A stretch of 56,781 nt of DNA from Acholeplasmatales bacterium (GCA_024698125.1 JAILRQ010000005.1:1-56781), one strand, 5' to 3'. Numbered from the stretch's first letter, positions 1 to 9,413 are shown. Numbers and translations are program-made. Notes: generated from the letters alone by a model not told the origin.

Positions 1-111
1 TTTTTTGTATTTTGTATAATTAACATATTTTTTATAATATTTAAGCAATATTCTAGACTTTAAATATTTTTATGCTAAAATTAAGATATAAGTTATAAAT
101 AGGAGATTGAA

Positions 112-687
112 TTGCGTATGAAAATAACAGGAAATGAGGACTTAAGAGTCCAAAGAACAATGTCTTCAATTAGGGAGGCTTTTGAAAAGCTTATTGTTGA
201 CACTGATTTTGAAAGAATGGATGTTAAGGTTTTATGTCAAGAGGCCATGATTAACCCTAAAACATTCTACCGTTATTATAATGGGCTAGATGATCTATTA
301 ATCGAGATTCAACAGGAAATGGCTGAGGAGTTTATAAAGCTTGTATCTAAACATAAGCTTCCAGAGGAGTTTGACAAGCTTAATAGAGATTTCTTTACTG
401 CATTATCTTTAATGGGAATTACTTATGAAAGAATTCTTATGTCTGGTAATTTTGGGTATACTAGATTTAAGGCTATTTCTAAGGTGTTAGATGCTGTTTT
501 TAAGGATAATAATCAATACAATGCCTTAGATACATTTAAGAAGGAAGTACTAATTAACTTTATGAATACTACGTCTCTTGATATTTATCGTAAGTGGGTT
601 GATGAGGGAAAGAAGATTCCACTTAAGGATATTATTGATATGTCAAATGCCTTAATGCAATCAGGTATGAAGGGATTTATTGAGTAA
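112..687 (+). CDS. TetR/AcrR-family transcriptional regulator
   Basis: This 191-residue protein has the TetR layout: an N-terminal helix-turn-helix over residues 15-60 (motif NPKTFYRYYNGLDDLL, typical of the TetR recognition helix and following helix) and an all-helical ligand/dimer domain after it. Such proteins repress a neighbouring gene and release DNA when they bind a small ligand, which cannot be guessed here. The start is uncertain: TTG at 112 is 6 nt from the AGGAG at 101-105, while ATG at 118 is 12 nt away. A hairpin terminator follows. The ABC-F gene 70 bp downstream is a plausible target. Confidence 0.85.
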   Translation: MRMKITGNEDLRVQRTMSSIREAFEKLIVDTDFERMDVKVLCQEAMINPKTFYRYYNGLDDLLIEIQQEMAEEFIKLVSKHKLPEEFDKLNRDFFTALSLMGITYERILMSGNFGYTRFKAISKVLDAVFKDNNQYNALDTFKKEVLINFMNTTSLDIYRKWVDEGKKIPLKDIIDMSNALMQSGMKGFIE

Positions 688-712
688 GAGGATTTATATC
701 CTCTTTTCTTTA
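686..712 (+). terminator. Intrinsic terminator after the TetR gene
   Basis: Stem AAGAGGAT/ATCCTCTT with a short loop, followed by a T-rich run. It overlaps the stop codon of the TetR gene and separates it from the ABC-F gene. Confidence 0.7.
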
Positions 713-741
713 TTGCTTTTTTTATTTAATTTTGATATATT
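713..741 (+). promoter_or_regulatory. Promoter for the ABC-F gene
   Basis: TTGCTT at 713-718 and TATATT at 736-741 are separated by 17 bp, about 20 bp before the ATG at 761. Prediction from the sequence only. Confidence 0.55.
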
Positions 742-760
742 AAAACTCGGGTGAAAATAA

Positions 761-2314
761 ATGAGCGTATTAAAGGTTACAGATGTTTCCCATGGATTTG
801 GTGAAAGAACAATTCTAGAGCATGCATCATTCGTTATGCAAAAGGGTGAGCACATTGGACTTGTTGGAGCTAATGGAGAGGGAAAATCTACATTTATTAA
901 TATCATTATGGGAAATATTACCCCAGATGATGGAAAAATTGAATGGAACAAAAGAATAACTAAGGGTTATCTTGATCAATATACAAAGCTTACAGAAGGA
1001 CTTACTATAAAGGAATTCTTAAAGACTGCTTTTTCTCATATGTTTGAGATGGAGCAGGAGATGTATGCCATGTATGATAAAATGGCTACAGCTACTGAAG
1101 AAGAGACAGCAAGTATGCTTGAAGAGATTGGAGAGATTCAATCAGAGCTTGACACCTCAGGATTCTATACAATAGATTCTAAGATTGAAGAGGTTGGTAA
1201 CGGACTTGGTCTTGGTGATATTGGATATGATAAGGATGTAACAGAGCTTTCTGGAGGACAGCGTAGTAAGGTTTTACTTACTAAGCTAATTCTTGAAAAT
1301 CCTATGATTTTAATCCTAGACGAGCCTACTAACTTCCTAGATGAGTCTCATATTAGATGGTTAACTAACTATCTACAAAACTATGAGAATGCCTTCCTTC
1401 TAGTATCTCATGATATTCCTTTCCTTAACAATGTAGTAAATGTTATTTACCACCTTGAGGATGGAAAGCTTACAAGATATAGTGGAAACTATGACTTATT
1501 CCAAAAGCTTCATGCAATAGAGATTGAGCATCAAAATATCGCATATGAGAAGCAACAAAAGGAAATTCAACGTCTTGAAACATTTATTGCTAAGAATAAG
1601 GCTAGAGTTGCCACTACAAATATGGCAAAGTCTAGACAGCGTCAGCTTGATAAAATGGTTATTATAGATAAGGCTTCAGAAAAGGTAAAGCCAAACTTTA
1701 GCTTCAAGGAGGCTAGAGCCTCTGGTAGGTTTGTCATTACCTGTCGTGATCTTGTTATTGGATATGATACACCATTATCAAAGCCACTTAACCTTGTAAT
1801 TGAGCGTGGTCATAAGTATGCTATTCGTGGAGCTAACGGAATTGGAAAGTCTACACTTTTAAAGACAATGCTTGGACTTCAAAAGCCAATTAGTGGTAAG
1901 GTAGAGCTTGATTATAATATTGAGTATGGATATTTCGTACAAGAGGAGAAGTATGATAGAACTACAGCTCATGAGGAGGTATGGAATATGTACCCTTCAA
2001 TGACTAATGCTGAGGTTCGTGGAGCATTAGCTGCTTGTGGACTTACAAAGGATAAGATTGAGTCATTAATGGTTGTATTATCTGGAGGAGAGGCTGCGAA
2101 GGTAAGACTATGTAAGCTTATGCTTAAGGAATGTAATACATTAATCCTAGATGAGCCTACAAACCATCTTGATGTTTTAGCAAAGGAAGCCTTAAAGGAG
2201 GCTGTACAAAACTTCAAGGGAACAGTAATTTTAGTATCACATGAGCCTGAATTCTATGAGGGAGTAGTAGATACAATTCTTAATGCTGAGGAATGGACAA
2301 CTAAGATTGTTTAA
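761..2314 (+). CDS. ABC-F family ATPase (ribosome-associated, no membrane domain)
   Basis: The 517-residue protein has two ABC ATPase domains and no membrane segment. Domain 1 shows Walker A GANGEGKS at 36-43, signature LSGGQRSK and Walker B ILILDEPTNFLD. Domain 2 shows GANGIGKS near 357, LSGGEAAKVR and LILDEPTNHLD. Between them (about 240-300) is a charged helical stretch matching the P-site tRNA interaction motif linker of ABC-F proteins. Family members act on the ribosomal E site as translation factors or antibiotic-protection proteins. The second signature is slightly degenerate (SGGEAAK), as in YbiT-like members. Whether this one confers resistance cannot be told from the sequence. It has its own promoter and terminator. 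Confidence 0.9.
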   Translation: MSVLKVTDVSHGFGERTILEHASFVMQKGEHIGLVGANGEGKSTFINIIMGNITPDDGKIEWNKRITKGYLDQYTKLTEGLTIKEFLKTAFSHMFEMEQEMYAMYDKMATATEEETASMLEEIGEIQSELDTSGFYTIDSKIEEVGNGLGLGDIGYDKDVTELSGGQRSKVLLTKLILENPMILILDEPTNFLDESHIRWLTNYLQNYENAFLLVSHDIPFLNNVVNVIYHLEDGKLTRYSGNYDLFQKLHAIEIEHQNIAYEKQQKEIQRLETFIAKNKARVATTNMAKSRQRQLDKMVIIDKASEKVKPNFSFKEARASGRFVITCRDLVIGYDTPLSKPLNLVIERGHKYAIRGANGIGKSTLLKTMLGLQKPISGKVELDYNIEYGYFVQEEKYDRTTAHEEVWNMYPSMTNAEVRGALAACGLTKDKIESLMVVLSGGEAAKVRLCKLMLKECNTLILDEPTNHLDVLAKEALKEAVQNFKGTVILVSHEPEFYEGVVDTILNAEEWTTKIV

Positions 2315-2322
2315 ATAAAATG

Positions 2323-2352
2323 CGGGGAATTTTAATAATTCCTCGTTTTTTT
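2323..2352 (+). terminator. Intrinsic terminator after the ABC-F gene
   Basis: Stem CGGGGAATT/AATTCCTCG (one G-T pair), loop TTAAT, then seven T. Confidence 0.8.
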
Positions 2353-2383
2353 GTATAAAAGTAAAGCGCTATCTTGAATTATT

Positions 2384-2412
2384 TTGACAAAATTTATATA
2401 ATAGGTTATATA
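2384..2412 (+). promoter_or_regulatory. Sigma-A type promoter for the importer operon
   Basis: A perfect -35 box TTGACA (2384-2389), a 17-bp spacer and -10 box TATATA (2407-2412). The start codon follows 26 bp later. No T-box or other leader fits in this gap. Confidence 0.7.
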
Positions 2413-2437
2413 TATTTTTTAAGGAGTGGAAAAGAAA

Positions 2438-3439
2438 ATGAATAAAAGAAAATTATTAGGTTGTGCTGCAATGGCAGCTCTTGCAACCGTAGCATTAGCA
2501 TCATGTGGATCAAATGCAGATTATGAGGTTGGTATTCTTCAATACGCAACACATACAGCCCTAGGAAAGGCAACAGATGGATTTAAGCAAGCATTAAAGG
2601 ATAAACTTCCTGAAGGAGATACTATTAAGTTTACTGTAAAGAATCCAGAGGGAGACGCTTCAACTATGCTTACAATGGCAAATACACTTGTAAGAAATAG
2701 TGATTTAGTCCTTGGAAATGCAACACCAGCTGCAACTCAGCTAGTATCAAGTGCTGCAACAGAAGGAAAGACTGATTTACCTATTTTATTTACATCAGTT
2801 ACTGATCCAGTTTCAGCTGGTCTTGTTACTGCATGGAGTGGTTCAACTCATACTGAGAATGTAACAGGTACATCAGATATTAACCCAATTGAGGCTCAAG
2901 CTGATTTAATCTTTGATTATGATTCAACTGTTGATAAGATTGGATTCTTATATAATATATCAGAGACTAACTCACAGGTTCAATGTGAGGCATTCACTGA
3001 GTATCTAACTGCAAATTATCAATCTTGCACAACTGAGACTGAAACAGTATCAGAGCAATCTCAAATTTCATCAGCAGTAACTAAGCTTATTAATGATGGA
3101 TGTGATGCAATTTATCTTCCAACAGATAACCTAATGGCATCAAATATTACAACTATTACAAATGTAACTAACCCAGCAAAGGTTCCAGTTTACTGTGGAG
3201 AAAGTGGAATGGTTGAAAATGGAGGAACTATGTCTCTTTCAATTTCATACTATGAGCTTGGATATACAACAGGAGAGCAAGCAGCAGAGATTCTATTTAA
3301 TGGAAAGTCTGCAAAGGATGTAGATGTAGTTGCTCAAACTGATGCATCTAAGATGGAGTTTGCTTATAATAGTGATGCAATGACTGCAATGAGTCTAACA
3401 TTCACTTCTGATTTTAAGACAAAGTATAACATTGCATAA
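2438..3439 (+). CDS. ABC transporter substrate-binding lipoprotein (TrpX-like)
   Basis: A 333-residue extracellular solute-binding protein of the ABC_sub_bind family (the TrpX/DUF534 group that takes up tryptophan or tyrosine in streptococci). It begins with a basic signal peptide ending in the lipobox VALASC at Cys23, so it is anchored to the outer face of the membrane. The two-lobed fold is indicated by the motifs YEVGILQYATHTALGKA, GNATPAATQ and FTSVTDPVSAGLV. An upstream GTG at 2426 lies inside the AAGGAG ribosome-binding site, so ATG 2438 is the start. It is 17 bp from the fused permease/ATPase gene and forms a complete importer with it. The substrate is inferred from family membership only. 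Confidence 0.85.
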   Translation: MNKRKLLGCAAMAALATVALASCGSNADYEVGILQYATHTALGKATDGFKQALKDKLPEGDTIKFTVKNPEGDASTMLTMANTLVRNSDLVLGNATPAATQLVSSAATEGKTDLPILFTSVTDPVSAGLVTAWSGSTHTENVTGTSDINPIEAQADLIFDYDSTVDKIGFLYNISETNSQVQCEAFTEYLTANYQSCTTETETVSEQSQISSAVTKLINDGCDAIYLPTDNLMASNITTITNVTNPAKVPVYCGESGMVENGGTMSLSISYYELGYTTGEQAAEILFNGKSAKDVDVVAQTDASKMEFAYNSDAMTAMSLTFTSDFKTKYNIA

Positions 3440-3456
3440 TTAAAGGAGTAATTTTT

Positions 3457-5331
3457 ATGGATATTATATTAGATACTCTAATGTATGGTATTCCATATGC
3501 AATTCTTGCACTTGGAGTATTCATATCTTATAGAGTACTAGATTTTGCTGACCTATCATGTGAGGGAACTTACGTTTTAGGTGCTGCAACATCACTTGTT
3601 ATGATAGCTAATGGTAACAATGCGATTATTGCCACAATAGTAGGAGTAATTGCAGGAGCCCTTGGTGGACTCATAACCGGACTATTAAATACAAAGCTTA
3701 AGATAAATGGACTTCTTGCAGGTATTATTACCTTAACAGCATGCTTCTCAATAAATCTAGTTATCTTTGGTATAACTAAGGGAGAATCATTCTCTTGGTC
3801 TGATACATATAACTCATTTAGAACATTAAAGGTATCAACTGGAGATGATCCTACTATATTTAGCTTCTTTGGTGGGCTATTTAGTATAAGAAAGTATGGA
3901 TTAATATTAGAACTTGCAATAATCCTTGCAGCTATAATTGGAATTTTATACGCATTCTTTGGTACTGAGGTTGGAATGAGTATGCGTGCTGCTGGAATGA
4001 ATAAGAAGATGGCACGTACACAAGGAATCAATACAGATTTCTATGTTATTATTGGACTTATGATTTCTAATGGATTAATTGCCCTTGCGGGTTCACTTGG
4101 AGCACAGCGTGACTATACAGTATCATCTGTATCAGGAACTGGTATGATTGTCATTGGACTTGCATCAATTATCATTGGAGAGGCTTTATTTGGAAAGAGA
4201 TCATTTATAAATTGGTTAATTTCTGTAGCCTTTGGAGCAATTGTTTATTACCTAATCATTGCAGTTGCTCTATATTTAGGATTCCCATCACATCTATTAA
4301 AGGTATTATATGCAATTTTAATTGTAATAATTCTTGCAATTGGATTTGTTAAGGAAAAATATCATTTTGAGTTTAATATATTTGGAAGAATTAAGAACGC
4401 TATATTTAAGAAGAAGAACACTGACACAGCTATCGAAGAGATGCGTGAAAGTGAGGATATAACTCTTGATACTGCTGAGGTTGCACAAGAGCTATCTCAA
4501 ATAGCAGTTGCTCCTGAGGCAGAAGCTAATACTGGTGCTTCAATGCTTGAGGTAAGAAATGCTACTAAGGTATTTAACCGTAGTGGAAATAAGGAAGATG
4601 TTAAGGTTGCCTTAAATGATATGTCTATTGATATCAAGGATGGTGAGTTTGTCACTATTATTGGAGGAAATGGATCTGGTAAGTCAACTTTCTTCAACTG
4701 CGTTTCTGGAGTATATAAGCTTGAAGAGGGACAAATATTTATTAATGGTAAGGATGTAACAAAGACTCCTGAATATCTAAGAGCTCGTTACATTGGACGT
4801 GTTGCACAGGATCCATATCAAGGAACTGCTCAAAACATGTCAATTCTTGAAAACCTATCTATTGCCTCTCGTCGTAATAGAATGAAGACCTTAAAGTGGG
4901 GATTTAATGCTAAGAATACTGAAAAGTATAAGGATTTATTAAAGCCATTAAATCTTGGTCTTGAGCGAAGAATGGGAACTAAGATTGGATTACTATCTGG
5001 AGGACAAAGACAAGCAGTTACTCTACTAATGGCAACTCTTGAGCGTCCTGATGTATTATTCCTTGATGAGCATACCGCAGCCCTAGACCCTAAGACAGCA
5101 AAGACTGTACTAGAGCTTACTGAGCATATTGTAAGAACTAATCGTCTAACTACAGTTATGGTTACACATAACATGAAGGATGCCATTAAGTATGGTGATA
5201 GACTATTAATGTTTAATAATGGTAAGTGTATATATGATGTTTCTGGTGAGGAAAAGAAGAACCTTACAGTTGAGGCATTATTAAAGAAGTTTGAAAACGT
5301 TGAGTTTACAGACAAGGATATTTTAGGATAA
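3457..5331 (+). CDS. Fused ABC importer permease + ATP-binding protein (TrpY-TrpZ-like)
   Basis: This 624-residue protein joins two subunits that are normally separate. Residues 1 to about 290 are a BPD_transp_2 permease with eight or nine hydrophobic segments and the family motif VLDFADLSCEGTYVLGAA. About 70 acidic, polar residues link it to an ABC ATPase (about 361-600) with Walker A IGGNGSGKST, signature LLSGGQRQ, Walker B VLFLDEHTAALDP and H-loop VTHNM. With the lipoprotein just upstream it would make a TrpXYZ-type importer with only two polypeptides. The frame is open through the junction with no stop or frameshift. Each homodimer would carry two permease and two ATPase modules. Confidence 0.9.
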   Translation: MDIILDTLMYGIPYAILALGVFISYRVLDFADLSCEGTYVLGAATSLVMIANGNNAIIATIVGVIAGALGGLITGLLNTKLKINGLLAGIITLTACFSINLVIFGITKGESFSWSDTYNSFRTLKVSTGDDPTIFSFFGGLFSIRKYGLILELAIILAAIIGILYAFFGTEVGMSMRAAGMNKKMARTQGINTDFYVIIGLMISNGLIALAGSLGAQRDYTVSSVSGTGMIVIGLASIIIGEALFGKRSFINWLISVAFGAIVYYLIIAVALYLGFPSHLLKVLYAILIVIILAIGFVKEKYHFEFNIFGRIKNAIFKKKNTDTAIEEMRESEDITLDTAEVAQELSQIAVAPEAEANTGASMLEVRNATKVFNRSGNKEDVKVALNDMSIDIKDGEFVTIIGGNGSGKSTFFNCVSGVYKLEEGQIFINGKDVTKTPEYLRARYIGRVAQDPYQGTAQNMSILENLSIASRRNRMKTLKWGFNAKNTEKYKDLLKPLNLGLERRMGTKIGLLSGGQRQAVTLLMATLERPDVLFLDEHTAALDPKTAKTVLELTEHIVRTNRLTTVMVTHNMKDAIKYGDRLLMFNNGKCIYDVSGEEKKNLTVEALLKKFENVEFTDKDILG

Positions 5332-5336
5332 GAATT

Positions 5337-5366
5337 AAGGATGTACTAAGTACATCCTTTTCTTTA
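5337..5366 (+). terminator. Intrinsic terminator after the importer operon
   Basis: Stem AAGGATGTAC/GTACATCCTT with loop TAA, followed by an interrupted T run. Confidence 0.7.
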
Positions 5367-5448
5367 ATAATAAAAAATAATTAAAAATAATTATTGCAAT
5401 ATAATATATTATGGAGTATGATTATAGTAGCAGAGGAGAGGTTAGTAT

Positions 5449-6153
5449 ATGCTAGAAATTAAGGATTTAAATCACACATACCAGGATGGTAAGGTTGCTA
5501 TTAAGAATATCAATCTTACTGTTGAAAATGGGGACATCTTTGGATTTGTTGGTCCAAATGGTGCAGGTAAGTCAACAACAATCAAGGCTATTGTAGGAAT
5601 TCTTCCTTATACTTCAGGTTCTATTTTGGTAAATGGTAAGGATGTATTAAGGGATTCACTAGAGGTTAAAAAGGAAATAGCCTATATTCCTGATAATCCA
5701 GATTTATATGAAGGATTAACAGGTATTCAATATTTAAACTTTATAGCTGATGTCTATAACGTAGGTGAGGTAAGAGAGGAGCTTATTAATAAATACGCAT
5801 CTTTATTTGAAATAAAGGATGACCTATTAAAGCTTATAAAATCTTATTCTCATGGAATGAGACAAAAGCTTGCAATAATTTCAGCCCTAATTCATAAGCC
5901 AAAGCTTATAATTATGGATGAGCCATTTGTAGGACTAGATCCAAAGGCTACATTCCAAATTAAGGAATTATTAAAGGAGCTATCAGAGGAAGGTTGCTCA
6001 ATATTCTTCTCAAGCCACGTACTTGAGGTAGTAGAAAAGCTATGTAATAAGGTTGCTATTATAAGCAATGGAGAAATAAAGGTAAATGGAAGAGTTGAGG
6101 ATATAATTGGAAATGAATCCCTTGAGGATCTATTTATGGAGATTGCAGGATAA
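5449..6153 (+). CDS. ABC transporter ATP-binding protein (ABC-2 exporter type)
   Basis: A 234-residue ABC ATPase with Walker A GPNGAGKST (about residues 36-44), a Q-loop region AYIPDNPDLYEGLTG, signature YSHGMRQK in place of LSGGQ, Walker B KLIIMDEPFVGLDP and switch His in FFSSHVLE. The divergent signature and short length are typical of ABC-2 exporters for drugs, lipids or peptides. It overlaps the following permease gene by one base (TAATG), so the two are translationally coupled and should form one transporter. The substrate is unknown. Confidence 0.9.
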   Translation: MLEIKDLNHTYQDGKVAIKNINLTVENGDIFGFVGPNGAGKSTTIKAIVGILPYTSGSILVNGKDVLRDSLEVKKEIAYIPDNPDLYEGLTGIQYLNFIADVYNVGEVREELINKYASLFEIKDDLLKLIKSYSHGMRQKLAIISALIHKPKLIIMDEPFVGLDPKATFQIKELLKELSEEGCSIFFSSHVLEVVEKLCNKVAIISNGEIKVNGRVEDIIGNESLEDLFMEIAG

Positions 6154-7730
6154 TGAAGGAATTTCTATTATTATGTAAGATTCAATTCCTACAGCAAATA
6201 AATCAGGTAAGAAGAAATAAGGTATCAGCTACTGGAAATATTATATTTACAGTATTTATTGCACTTTTATTCATTGCCGTATCTGTTATTTTTAATATAG
6301 GAATATATGATGTAATGGCAGTTACTGGAATGCTTGATAAGTTCCTGCTTGTTGTCTCATCACTTGCATTAATCCTTATAATCTCAACATCAGCCCTTAG
6401 AGTAAAGGGAACCCTTTATGGAAATAAGGATTATAATTTATTAAAAACTCTTCCAATTAAAAATAAATCAATTATATCATTTAAGCTCTTAGATATTTAT
6501 GTGGCAGAGGTTAAGTTCTCACTTGTATTTATCCTACCTGCCCTAGGAGTATTAATTTATCATGATGCTTATACAATATATAGTATTTTAGGTGGAATAG
6601 AATTAGCCTTCCTTCTACCAATACTTCCAATCCTATTCTTTGCAGTAGTAGGATTACTTTTAAGCCTTATATTTGATAGAATGCGTTTCTCACAGATTAT
6701 TACTGTAATATTAAACCTAGCATTAATCATAGGTATTTATCTTTTAATTTACCTTCCAGGTAATGATACCCAAAAGAGTAATACATACATAAGAATATAT
6801 GATGCAGTTAAATATGTAGATCCAGTATTATTCATTTCATCAAAGGGACTTGAGGGAAGCCTTCTTTATACATTTGGCTTTTTAGGAATTAATATTTTAT
6901 TAATTATAATATCAATTGTATTGTTTGCCTTAACATATGATAAGGTAAATATGGCTATTGAATCAAGAACTGCCAAGAAGGCAGGTCATATGGAATATAA
7001 GTCATCAAATGCCTTTAAGGGATTATTTAAGATTCAAATGAGAAGAATTACATCATCTCATAATATCTTACTTAATCTATTAATGGGACCAGTAATGGCA
7101 GTCCTTGTTATGGTTATAATGTATTTCTCATTCCAAAATGGAGCAGAGGAAGCAGGAGGAGAAGTTCCAGCTATTTCAGGGATTCTTGCGACAATCTTCT
7201 TGATGTATCCAGTCTTGCTTTTAGGAATTACTCCATATTCATCATTTTCAATATCTATTGAGGGTGAATCATTCTGGATTCTAAAGGTTTTACCACTATC
7301 TACTTCAGATATCTTTAAGTCAAAGATTATACCTTCTCTAATATTTTCAATTCCTGGTGCTATTTTAGCGCCAATTGTTGGAGGATTTATTTATGATGTA
7401 GGATATCCTGAAATTGGTTGTGCCATAACAGTATATGTCTTATATACAATATTATTTGTATACCTAGGATTACTATTTAATCTACAAAAGGCTAATATTC
7501 ATTATAAGAATGAAACAGAGGCTATAAAGAAGGGATCTAGTGCTATTAAGTGCCTTGGATTTGGATTTATTATTTTAATCCTAATGCTAGTCCTTCTTGG
7601 AGTATTTGAGTATTTCTTAAGCGTTTATTATGCCTACATAATTATTGATGTATGCCTGCTTGCAGGAATACTATTAATTAAATATTTCCTAGATAAAAAT
7701 GGTGAAAGATATTTAAAGGCCGTATTTTAA
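6153..7730 (+). CDS. ABC-2 type exporter permease
   Basis: A 525-residue integral membrane protein with about 12 hydrophobic segments, for example near residues 33-55, 65-85, 120-140, 150-175 and 185-205, with more in the C-terminal half. The layout resembles the putative ABC exporter family PF16949 (two six-helix halves). It has no ATPase motif of its own and starts on the last base of the ATPase gene. It is followed by a terminator, so the two genes form a closed operon. The exported substrate cannot be inferred. Confidence 0.85.
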   Translation: MKEFLLLCKIQFLQQINQVRRNKVSATGNIIFTVFIALLFIAVSVIFNIGIYDVMAVTGMLDKFLLVVSSLALILIISTSALRVKGTLYGNKDYNLLKTLPIKNKSIISFKLLDIYVAEVKFSLVFILPALGVLIYHDAYTIYSILGGIELAFLLPILPILFFAVVGLLLSLIFDRMRFSQIITVILNLALIIGIYLLIYLPGNDTQKSNTYIRIYDAVKYVDPVLFISSKGLEGSLLYTFGFLGINILLIIISIVLFALTYDKVNMAIESRTAKKAGHMEYKSSNAFKGLFKIQMRRITSSHNILLNLLMGPVMAVLVMVIMYFSFQNGAEEAGGEVPAISGILATIFLMYPVLLLGITPYSSFSISIEGESFWILKVLPLSTSDIFKSKIIPSLIFSIPGAILAPIVGGFIYDVGYPEIGCAITVYVLYTILFVYLGLLFNLQKANIHYKNETEAIKKGSSAIKCLGFGFIILILMLVLLGVFEYFLSVYYAYIIIDVCLLAGILLIKYFLDKNGERYLKAVF

Positions 7731-7760
7731 GATAGAGATTTTTTCTCTATCTTTTTTTAT
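7730..7760 (+). terminator. Intrinsic terminator after the exporter operon
   Basis: Stem AGATAGAG/CTCTATCT with loop ATTTTTT, followed by T7. Confidence 0.8.
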
Positions 7761-7792
7761 TAAATAATAATATAATAGAAAAAGGTGATATT

Positions 7793-9127
7793 ATGTTAGA
7801 GCTAAAATGTATTAGAGAAGATTTTTTTGGAAATGGAATAGTAATCTATAAGGATGAGGAAAAGAAGATACCAGGTCTTATGGAAGGTGAGATTGGTCTT
7901 TTTGAGGCTGTAAAAAATGGTAAGTATACAAACCTACATCTTTTAGAGATTAAGAAGGTATCACCTGATAGAGTAGAGCCTAAGTGCCCTATCTATAAGG
8001 AGTGTGGAGGATGTCAATTCCTTCATACTACATATAATCATGAGCTAAAGATTAAAACAGATTACCTTAAGGACCTCTTTAAAACATCAAGAACTGTAAA
8101 GATATCTGATGTAATCCCAATAGATAGTCCCTTCTCATATAGAGATAAATGTCAGATGACATATAAGCTTTCTAAATCTAAGAAGGTTGTATGTGGATTC
8201 TATGAGGAAAAGAGCCATAAGGTTGTGCCTATTACAAACTGTATGATTCAGTCTGATAAGGCTACTGCCGTAATTGAAGGTATTAATAAGGCCCTAACTA
8301 AGAATAAGATTCAGCCATATGATGAGCATACAGGACGTGGTGTTGTACGTCATGTAGTTATTCGTATTGGTGAGTTTACAAATGAAATAATGGTCTCTCT
8401 TGTAACAAATGGAGAGATGTTCCCAGGAAGAAAGAATGTTGTAACTGACATTCTTAAGCAAAATCTTGGAATTACTACAATCGTTCAAAACTATAACGAT
8501 AGAGATACCTCTATTGTTATGGGAGATAGAGAAAGAGTATTATATGGTCCTGGATTTATTTATGATAAGATTGATGAGTATAAGTTTAAGCTTTCATCAA
8601 AGTCATTCTATCAGGTAAATCCTAATGGAATGAAGAAGCTTTATAAAAAGGCCATAGAAAGCCTTGGAATTAAAAAGACTGATATTGTACTAGATGCCTA
8701 TAGTGGAGTTGGTACAATCGGTATTTTAATGTCTAAGATGGCACGTGAGGTTTATTCAGTGGAGCTTAATAAGGATGCCTATAAGGATGCGATTATTAAT
8801 GCTAAGCTTAATAACATTAAAAATATTAAGTTCTTCAATGAGGACTCTACAAGATTTATTCAAAATCTTGCAAAGAATAGAGTCCATATTGATCTATTAG
8901 TCCTAGATCCTCCAAGAGAGGGATCTACTAAGGAGTTTATTAACGCAGTAGGAGCATTAAAGCCTAAGAAGGTAGTTTATGTTTCATGTGAGCCAAAATC
9001 ACTTCAAAGAGATCTTTATGATTTTACTAAGAATGATTATAAAATAGTATCTATTGACTCTGTAGATATGTTCCCAAGAACATCTAACCTTGAGACCATC
9101 TGTTTACTAAATCGAAAAAACGGCTAG
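7793..9127 (+). CDS. 23S rRNA (uracil-C5)-methyltransferase, RlmD/RumA family
   Basis: A 444-residue SAM-dependent RNA m5U methyltransferase. The N-terminal 55 residues fit a TRAM-like RNA-binding domain. A 4Fe-4S cluster motif follows with Cys at about 64, 70 and 73 (CPIYKECGGCQF) and a fourth near 149. The C-terminal catalytic domain shows the SAM motif LDAYSGVGTIGI, the target-binding motif LLVLDPPREG and the catalytic nucleophile in VYVSCEPKS near residue 400. Family members methylate U1939 or U747 of 23S rRNA or U54 of tRNA, and the exact target is not decidable here. The RBS is AAAGGTGATA. It is transcribed alone and followed by a weak hairpin, and it marks the end of the core block before the island. 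Confidence 0.9.
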   Translation: MLELKCIREDFFGNGIVIYKDEEKKIPGLMEGEIGLFEAVKNGKYTNLHLLEIKKVSPDRVEPKCPIYKECGGCQFLHTTYNHELKIKTDYLKDLFKTSRTVKISDVIPIDSPFSYRDKCQMTYKLSKSKKVVCGFYEEKSHKVVPITNCMIQSDKATAVIEGINKALTKNKIQPYDEHTGRGVVRHVVIRIGEFTNEIMVSLVTNGEMFPGRKNVVTDILKQNLGITTIVQNYNDRDTSIVMGDRERVLYGPGFIYDKIDEYKFKLSSKSFYQVNPNGMKKLYKKAIESLGIKKTDIVLDAYSGVGTIGILMSKMAREVYSVELNKDAYKDAIINAKLNNIKNIKFFNEDSTRFIQNLAKNRVHIDLLVLDPPREGSTKEFINAVGALKPKKVVYVSCEPKSLQRDLYDFTKNDYKIVSIDSVDMFPRTSNLETICLLNRKNG

Positions 9128-9145
9128 AAATAGCAAAAAATACCC

Positions 9146-9196
9146 AAAAAATGATGATTTTTACCTGGTTTTGAGTAAAGTCATCATTTTTATTTT
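9146..9196 (+). terminator. Possible terminator with a long loop
   Basis: An 11-bp perfect inverted repeat (AAAAATGATGA/TCATCATTTTT) with a 24-nt loop, then a T-rich tract. It lies 20 bp after the methyltransferase stop codon. The long loop makes it less certain than the others. Confidence 0.45.
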
Positions 9197-9340
9197 GCCC
9201 AAATTAAATTGTGCAAAATTAAAAATTTTTGAGAATAGATGGTGTCGTAACCGAACGTGGTAGCAGTATACAAATCAATAAACAAATCAAGTACCTAAGT
9301 TTTAGGGTGCACTTTGATTTGATAAAATATATTTTTATAT
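9197..9340. other. Left edge of the accessory island, with a long hairpin
   Basis: No gene is seen here. There is a nested inverted repeat: CAAATCAAGT at 9283-9292 pairs with ACTTTGATTTG at 9311-9321, enclosing CCTAA/TTAGG. The 9-mer CGTGGTAGC occurs at 9256 and again at 9375. Both could belong to regulation of the XRE gene or to an island junction; neither is established. Confidence 0.35.
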
Positions 9341-9369
9341 TTGACAAAATGTTTTATTAATGTTATTAT
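9341..9369 (+). promoter_or_regulatory. Strong promoter for the XRE-ImmA operon
   Basis: TTGACA at 9341-9346, a 17-bp spacer and TATTAT at 9364-9369. Transcription should start near 9376, which rules out the GTG at 9376 as a start codon and places the hexanucleotide repeats in the 5' leader. Confidence 0.75.
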
Positions 9370-9389
9370 GTAAGCGTGGTAGCGAACAA

Positions 9390-9413
9390 GATAACGATAA
9401 CGATAACGATAAC
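9390..9413 (+). repeat. (GATAAC)x4 tandem repeat in the leader
   Basis: Four perfect copies of GATAAC lie between the predicted transcription start and the GAGGA ribosome-binding site of the XRE gene. Copy-number change would alter leader length, and the array could also be an operator. The function is not known. Confidence 0.8.
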
